Both the position numbers and the translations under genes were made by a program. Below the pieces are notes generated by a model that saw nothing but the letters and a program-made list of their open reading frames with translations, was not told the DNA's origin and ran no database searches. From positions 6,878,501-6,942,500 of the forward strand of contig NZ_CP104578.1 in the NCBI RefSeq assembly GCF_036826855.1: DNA of 64,000 bases, in the 5' to 3' direction. Shown one piece after another: positions 59,630-64,000 of this stretch. Origin of the DNA: Streptomyces sp. SJL17-4 (GTDB lineage: Bacteria; Actinomycetota; Actinomycetes; Streptomycetales; Streptomycetaceae). Position 1 is the first letter of the stretch; every line of letters begins with the position of its first letter.

Positions 59630-60358
59630 TCATGTCAGGAAGCCCCGCAAGAGCGCCGCCGTCCCCGAGCAGTGCTCCCGCATCACCTCGCGCGCCGCGT
59701 CCGCGTCCCCGTCGAGGACCGCCTCCACCAGGGCGGTGTGCTGGTGCTGGGAGTGCTCCAGGTTGCGTACGAGCAGCGGGATGCAGTCCAGCAGATCGTT
59801 CACGGTCGCCCGGACGGCGGCGTACTGCGCGGTGAGCGTCGGCGAGCCGGAGAGCTCGGCCAGAGTGAGGTGGAGCAGGGTGTCCTGGCGGCGGTAATCG
59901 GCCAGCGGGGCGTCCTGGGTCGCCGCCACGGCCGCCCGCAGCCGCTCGGCGCCCGCCGCGTCGAGGCCGTGGGCCGCGCAGAGCCCGGCCGCCCCGACCT
60001 CCAGGACCTCGCGGAAGCGCAGGGTGTCCTCCATGTCGACCGTGGCGATCCGGCGGCGCAGCTCGTCCTCGTCGGCGGTCTGGACGCGGGGCAGCACGAA
60101 CGTTCCGCCGTAGCGGCCGCGCCGGCTCTCCACGAGGCCCTGCTCCTGGAGGACCTTGAGGACCTCGCGCAGGGTCACCCGGCTGATCCCCATCCGGTCG
60201 GCCAGCTCCCGCTCGGCGGGCAGCCGCTCCCCGCCGGGCACGAGCCCGAGCCGTACCACCTGGAGGATCTGCTCCAGGGCCTCCTCGAAGCCGTTGCCCG
60301 CCCGGACCGGCCGCAGCACGGGCGTCAGCCGGTCCGCCGATTCACTCGTACTGGCCAC
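59630..60358 (-). CDS. GntR/FadR family transcriptional regulator
   Basis: 242 residues. The winged helix (~22-90) has LPAERELADRMGISRVTLREVLKVLQEQGLVESRRGRYGGTFV (core ISRVTLREVLKVLQEQGL), and the C-terminal FCD domain has DTLLHLTLAELSGSP with the metal-binding Asp and His, and later EHSQHQHTALVEAVLDGDADAA (core HTALVEAVLDGD). It is placed between the permease and the GlnA4-like gene and divergent from the latter, so it is the likely regulator of the whole amine cluster. I could not identify its operator. GTG start with AAGGGG upstream. Confidence 0.9.
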   Translation of the reverse strand: MASTSESADRLTPVLRPVRAGNGFEEALEQILQVVRLGLVPGGERLPAERELADRMGISRVTLREVLKVLQEQGLVESRRGRYGGTFVLPRVQTADEDELRRRIATVDMEDTLRFREVLEVGAAGLCAAHGLDAAGAERLRAAVAATQDAPLADYRRQDTLLHLTLAELSGSPTLTAQYAAVRATVNDLLDCIPLLVRNLEHSQHQHTALVEAVLDGDADAAREVMREHCSGTAALLRGFLT

Positions 60359-60447
60359 GTTGTCGATTCCCCTTCGTCAGCACTTCCCAAGCAATGGTCT
60401 TCCGCAATACCTTATGGCTTCCGGCAGGCCGAAGGAGGAGCAATCCC

Positions 60448-61812
60448 GTGGCAGACCGCAAACCCCCGCTCACCGTCGAGGAGCTCCGTGCCCTCGTCGC
60501 GAGCGGCGAGATCGACACCGTCGTCCTGGCCTTCCCCGACATGCAGGGGCGGCTCCAGGGCAAGCGGTTCGCCGCCCCGTTCTTCCTGGACGAGGTACTC
60601 GGCCACGGCACCGAGGGCTGCAACTATCTCCTGGCCGTCGACACCGAGATGAACACCGTCGACGGCTTCGAGATGTCCTCCTGGGACCGCGGCTACGGCG
60701 ACTTCGCGATGCACCCCGACCTCACCACCCTCCGCCGCCTCCCCTGGAACGAGGCCACCGCCATGGTGACCGCGGACCTCGCCTGGGCCGACGGCACCCC
60801 CGTCGTCGCGGCACCCCGTCAGATCCTCCGCCGCCAGCTGGAGCGCCTGGCGGAGCACGGATTCACCGCCCACGTCGGCACCGAACTCGAGTTCATCGTC
60901 TTCAAGGACAGCTACGAGCAGGCCTGGGACGCGAACTACCGCGGCCTCACCCCCGCCAACCAGTACAACATCGACTACTCCGTCCTCGGCACCGGACGCA
61001 TCGAACCCCTCCTGCGCCGCATCCGCAACGAGATGACCGGCGCCGGACTCACCGTCGAGTCCGCCAAGGGCGAGTGCAACCCCGGCCAGCACGAGATCGC
61101 CTTCAAGTACGACGAGGCCCTCGCCACCTGCGACGGACACGCCGTCTACAAGACGGGCGCCAAGGAGATCGCCGCCCAGGAGGGCTACTCGCTCACCTTC
61201 ATGGCGAAGTACAACGAGCGCGAGGGCAACTCCTGCCACATCCACCTCTCCCTCCAGGACGCCGAGGGAACGAACGTGATGGCGGGCGACGACGCGCACG
61301 GCATGTCCGCGATCATGCGGCACTTCCTCGCCGGACAGCTCGCCGCCCTCCGTGACTTCTCCCTCCTCTACGCCCCCAACATCAACTCCTACAAGCGGTT
61401 CCAGCCCGGCTCCTTCGCGCCCACCGCCGTCGCCTGGGGCCACGACAACCGCACCTGCTCGCTCCGGGTCGTCGGCCACGGCCGCTCCACCCGCTTCGAG
61501 AACCGCCTCCCCGGCGGCGACGTCAATCCGTACCTCGCCGTGGCGGGCCTGGTCGCCGCCGGGCTGTACGGCATCGAGCAGCAGCTCGAACTCCCCGAGC
61601 CCTGCACCGGGAACGCCTACACCGCCGAGTACGCGCACGTGCCCACCACCCTGCGCGAGGCCGCCGAACTCTGGGAGACCAGCGAGATCGCCAAGGCCGC
61701 CTTCGGGGACGAGGTCGTCGCCCACTACCGCAACATGGCCCGCGTCGAACTCGACGCCTTCGACGCGGCCGTGACGGACTGGGAACTGCGCCGCTCCTTC
61801 GAACGCCACTGA
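60448..61812 (+). CDS. glnA4: Glutamine synthetase-like gamma-glutamyl-amine ligase (GlnA4 type)
   Basis: 454 residues of the glutamine synthetase fold. Metal and ATP motifs are VGTELEFIVF (~145), SAKGECNPGQHEIAFKYDEAL (core ECNPGQHEI), SCHIHLSLQD and SYKRFQPGSFAPTAVAWG. The adenylylation Tyr loop of real GlnA is absent and the N-terminal is short, which separates it from the ammonia-assimilating enzyme. The S. coelicolor orthologue at this place is known as GlnA4, a gamma-glutamylethanolamide synthetase. The GTG start follows GGAGGAG. It is the first gene of an operon with the aldehyde dehydrogenase and SDR. Confidence 0.9.
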   Translation: MADRKPPLTVEELRALVASGEIDTVVLAFPDMQGRLQGKRFAAPFFLDEVLGHGTEGCNYLLAVDTEMNTVDGFEMSSWDRGYGDFAMHPDLTTLRRLPWNEATAMVTADLAWADGTPVVAAPRQILRRQLERLAEHGFTAHVGTELEFIVFKDSYEQAWDANYRGLTPANQYNIDYSVLGTGRIEPLLRRIRNEMTGAGLTVESAKGECNPGQHEIAFKYDEALATCDGHAVYKTGAKEIAAQEGYSLTFMAKYNEREGNSCHIHLSLQDAEGTNVMAGDDAHGMSAIMRHFLAGQLAALRDFSLLYAPNINSYKRFQPGSFAPTAVAWGHDNRTCSLRVVGHGRSTRFENRLPGGDVNPYLAVAGLVAAGLYGIEQQLELPEPCTGNAYTAEYAHVPTTLREAAELWETSEIAKAAFGDEVVAHYRNMARVELDAFDAAVTDWELRRSFERH

Positions 61813-61850
61813 TCCGGGCAGCCCCCGCGAACGCTTCTGAGAGGACTGAG

Positions 61851-63215
61851 TTGCTCCAGGTACTGAACCCGGCGACCGAGGAGCCGGTCGCCACCGTCCC
61901 CGCCGCCACCCCGGCCGACGTGGACGCCGCCGTCGCCCGGGCCGCCGGCGCCCAGCGCGGCTGGGCCGCAGCCGCGCCCGCCGACCGGGCCCGGGTGCTC
62001 CGCCGCTTCGCCGCCGTCGTCGACGACCACGTCGAGGAACTGGCCCGGCTCGAAGTCACCGAAGCGGGCCACACCATCGGCAACGCCCGCTGGGAAGCCG
62101 GCAACGTCCGCGACCTGCTCGACTTCTCCGCCGGGGGAGCGGAGCGCCTCAACGGGCGCCAGATCCCGGTGGCCGGCGGCCTGGACGTCACGATCCTCGA
62201 ACCGCTCGGGGTCGTCGGCGTCATCGCCCCCTGGAACTTCCCCATGCCGATCGCCGCCTGGGCCACCGCGCCCGCCCTCGCCGCCGGCAACGCCGTCCTC
62301 CTCAAGCCCGCCGAGACCACCCCGCTCACCGCGCTCCGGCTCGCCGAACTCGCCCTGGAGGCGGGCCTGCCCGAAGGTCTCTTCCAGGTCCTCCCCGGCA
62401 CCGGCCGGGTCGCGGGCAACGCCCTCGTCGAACACCCCGGCGTAGCCAAGATCGTCTTCACCGGCTCCACCAGGGTCGGCAAGTCGATCATGGCGAAGTG
62501 CGCCGACCAGGTGAAGCGCGTCACGCTCGAACTCGGCGGCAAGAGCCCCAACATCGTCTTCGCCGACGCCGACCTCGAAGCCGCCGCAGCGGCCACGCCC
62601 ATGTCGTTCCTCGACAACAGCGGCCAGGACTGCTGCGCCCGTACGCGCATCCTCGTCCAGCGGAGCGCGTACGACCGCTTCATGGAGCTGCTCACCCCCG
62701 CCATCGAGGAGATCGTCGTCGGCGACCCCGCCGACGAGCGCACCCAGATGGGCCCGCTCATCTCCCGCGCCCAGCTCGACCGCGTCCGCTCCTACGTGAC
62801 GGACGACCTCCCCGGCATTCGCGGCAAGGCCCCGGAGGGCCCCGGCTTCTGGTTCCCGCCGACGGTCCTCACCGACGTCTCCGAGGACGCCCCCTGCGCC
62901 GTCGAGGAGGTCTTCGGACCCGTCGCCGTCGTCCTCCCCTTCGAGGACGAGGCCGACGCGATCCGCCTCGCCAACGCCACCGAGTACGGCCTGTCCGGCT
63001 CCATCTGGACCCGGGACGTCGGCCGCGCCCTGCGCGCCTCCCGCGGCGTCCGGGCCGGCAACCTCTCCGTCAACTCCCACTCCAGCGTCCGCTACTGGAC
63101 CCCGTTCGGCGGCTACCGGCAGTCCGGCCTCGGCCGCGAACTCGGCCCCGACGCACTGACCGCCTTCACCGAAACCAAGAACGTCTTCATCAGCACGGAG
63201 GGCCCCGCACTGTGA
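61851..63215 (+). CDS. NAD(P)-dependent aldehyde dehydrogenase
   Basis: 454 residues. All key parts of the ALDH fold are present: APWNFPMPIAAWA, LLKPAETTPLTAL, FTGSTRVGK, ELGGKSPNIVF (general base Glu) and the nucleophile in NSGQDCCARTR, with PFGGYRQSGLGRE near the end. It starts with TTG (LLQVLNPATEEP) and GAGAGGACTGAG upstream. It lies 38 bp after the ligase and overlaps the SDR by four bases, so the three are one operon. It is expected to oxidise a gamma-glutamyl-amino-aldehyde to the acid. Confidence 0.92.
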   Translation: MLQVLNPATEEPVATVPAATPADVDAAVARAAGAQRGWAAAAPADRARVLRRFAAVVDDHVEELARLEVTEAGHTIGNARWEAGNVRDLLDFSAGGAERLNGRQIPVAGGLDVTILEPLGVVGVIAPWNFPMPIAAWATAPALAAGNAVLLKPAETTPLTALRLAELALEAGLPEGLFQVLPGTGRVAGNALVEHPGVAKIVFTGSTRVGKSIMAKCADQVKRVTLELGGKSPNIVFADADLEAAAAATPMSFLDNSGQDCCARTRILVQRSAYDRFMELLTPAIEEIVVGDPADERTQMGPLISRAQLDRVRSYVTDDLPGIRGKAPEGPGFWFPPTVLTDVSEDAPCAVEEVFGPVAVVLPFEDEADAIRLANATEYGLSGSIWTRDVGRALRASRGVRAGNLSVNSHSSVRYWTPFGGYRQSGLGRELGPDALTAFTETKNVFISTEGPAL

Positions 63216-63994
63216 GCAACGAGATCATCTGCCGCCGACTGGTCGGCCGTACCGCCGTCATCACCGGAGCCGGCAGCGGCATCGGCCTGGCCACCGCCCG
63301 CCGCTTCGCCTCCGAGGGCGCCAACGTCGTCTGCGGCGACATCGACGAGACCGCAGGCAAGGCCGCCGCCGAGGAGGTCGGCGGAACCTTCGTCCAGGTC
63401 GACGTCACCGACCCCGATCAGGTCGAGGCGCTGTTCAAGACCGCCTTCGACACCTACGGCTCCGTCGACATCGCCTTCAACAACGCCGGCATCTCACCGC
63501 CCGACGACGACTCCATCCTGGAGACCGGCCTGGAGGCCTGGAAGCGCGTCCAGGACGTCAACCTCACCTCCGTCTACCTCTGCTGCAAGGCCGCCCTGCC
63601 CTACATGCGCCGCCAGGGCAAGGGCTCCATCATCAACACCGCCTCCTTCGTCGCTCTCATGGGCGCGGCCACCAGCCAGATCTCGTACACCGCCTCCAAG
63701 GGCGGCGTGCTCGCGATGTCCCGCGAGCTCGGCGTGCAGTTCGCCCGCGAAGGCATCCGCGTCAACGCCCTCTGCCCCGGACCGGTGAACACCCCGCTCC
63801 TCCAGGAGCTGTTCGCCAAGGACCCCGAGCGGGCCGCGCGCCGCCTGGTCCACATCCCGGTCGGCCGTTTCGCCGAGGCGGAGGAGATCGCGGCCGCGGT
63901 CGCCTTCCTCGCGAGCGACGACTCGTCCTTCGTCAACGCCAGCGACTTCCTGGTCGACGGGGGCATCGCCGGCGCGTACGTGACACCGCTCTAG
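63212..63994 (+). CDS. Short-chain dehydrogenase/reductase (SDR)
   Basis: 260 residues of the classical SDR type. Cofactor motif TGAGSGIG (~residues 17-24), NNAG (~91-94), and the catalytic Ser-Tyr-Lys in TASFVALMGAATSQISYTASKGG (core SYTASKGG). The start GTG overlaps the stop codon of the aldehyde dehydrogenase (GTGA). In the amine cluster it could convert the alcohol group of gamma-glutamylethanolamide to the aldehyde that the preceding enzyme oxidises. The gene is complete within the window and ends six bases before its edge. Confidence 0.9.
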   Translation: MSNEIICRRLVGRTAVITGAGSGIGLATARRFASEGANVVCGDIDETAGKAAAEEVGGTFVQVDVTDPDQVEALFKTAFDTYGSVDIAFNNAGISPPDDDSILETGLEAWKRVQDVNLTSVYLCCKAALPYMRRQGKGSIINTASFVALMGAATSQISYTASKGGVLAMSRELGVQFAREGIRVNALCPGPVNTPLLQELFAKDPERAARRLVHIPVGRFAEAEEIAAAVAFLASDDSSFVNASDFLVDGGIAGAYVTPL

Positions 63995-64000
63995 GCCCAG

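Noticed and set aside
60359..60447. FadR-type operator in front of glnA4
   Set aside because: Only weak partial dyads (for example GGT-N10-ACC) were seen; nothing strong enough to list as a feature.

Overview
The window is a piece of a high-GC actinobacterial chromosome, almost certainly Streptomyces. The signs are G/C-saturated third codon positions, many GTG and some TTG starts, the complete Pup-proteasome locus, Tat genes next to a SKI2-type helicase, the gyl glycerol operon beside metH, and a gene order that, from memory, matches the SCO1611-SCO1661 part of the S. coelicolor core in reverse. I count 54 protein genes. No rRNA, tRNA, insertion sequence, prophage, CRISPR array or attachment site could be recognised.

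Layout. 1-0.9 kb: 3' end of a secreted glycosidase with a carbohydrate-binding tail. 0.9-7.3 kb: a PAC2 protein and the glycerol regulon glpF-glpK-glpD with its IclR regulator gylR. 7.5-11.9 kb: cobalamin-dependent metH and a HAD phosphatase. 12.4-15.7 kb: two tandem paralogous peptide-binding lipoproteins with no permease. 15.8-20.7 kb: an orphan response regulator, a RecB-type Fe-S nuclease, an M50 protease with CBS domains, TrmI, an exported protein and a 3Fe-4S ferredoxin. 21.0-34.2 kb: the pupylation/proteasome locus arc-dop-pup-prcB-prcA, a divergent lacI/MFS pair, pafA, two FKBP isomerases and pafBC. 34.3-39.3 kb: two small proteins, tatA, tatC and a helY-type helicase. 39.5-52.7 kb: P450, ADP-ribosylglycohydrolase, a MerR/membrane-protein pair, an iron-regulated siderophore-interacting protein, a 5'-3' exonuclease, a betaine-type ABC transporter with a fused permease-receptor, an XRE-cupin/BtuF-like pair and a TDT transporter/LysR pair. 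52.7-53.0 kb: a 43-bp tandem repeat array. 53.1-57.1 kb: amidohydrolase, TetR and an NCS1 permease. 57.2-64 kb: a gamma-glutamylation amine cluster (amidotransferase, ethanolamine-type permease, GntR, GlnA4-like ligase, aldehyde dehydrogenase, SDR).

How genes work together. Arc, PrcA/PrcB, Pup, Dop and PafA form a complete tag-and-degrade machine, with PafBC as the linked WYL activators. The last six genes assemble a plausible route: import ethanolamine, gamma-glutamylate it, oxidise it twice, then hydrolyse to glutamate and glycine. GlpF/GlpK/GlpD import, phosphorylate and oxidise glycerol under GylR.

The most notable non-genic signals are: (i) paired operator candidates 20 bp apart in front of both gylR and glpF; (ii) a nested double dyad between the MerR gene and its divergent partner; (iii) eight genes with a TANNNT box 6-7 nt from the start codon and no Shine-Dalgarno, i.e. 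probable leaderless mRNAs; (iv) many short tandem duplications at or beside stop codons, three of which copy the stop codon itself; (v) the 43-bp array, built from a 13-bp core spaced about two DNA turns apart.
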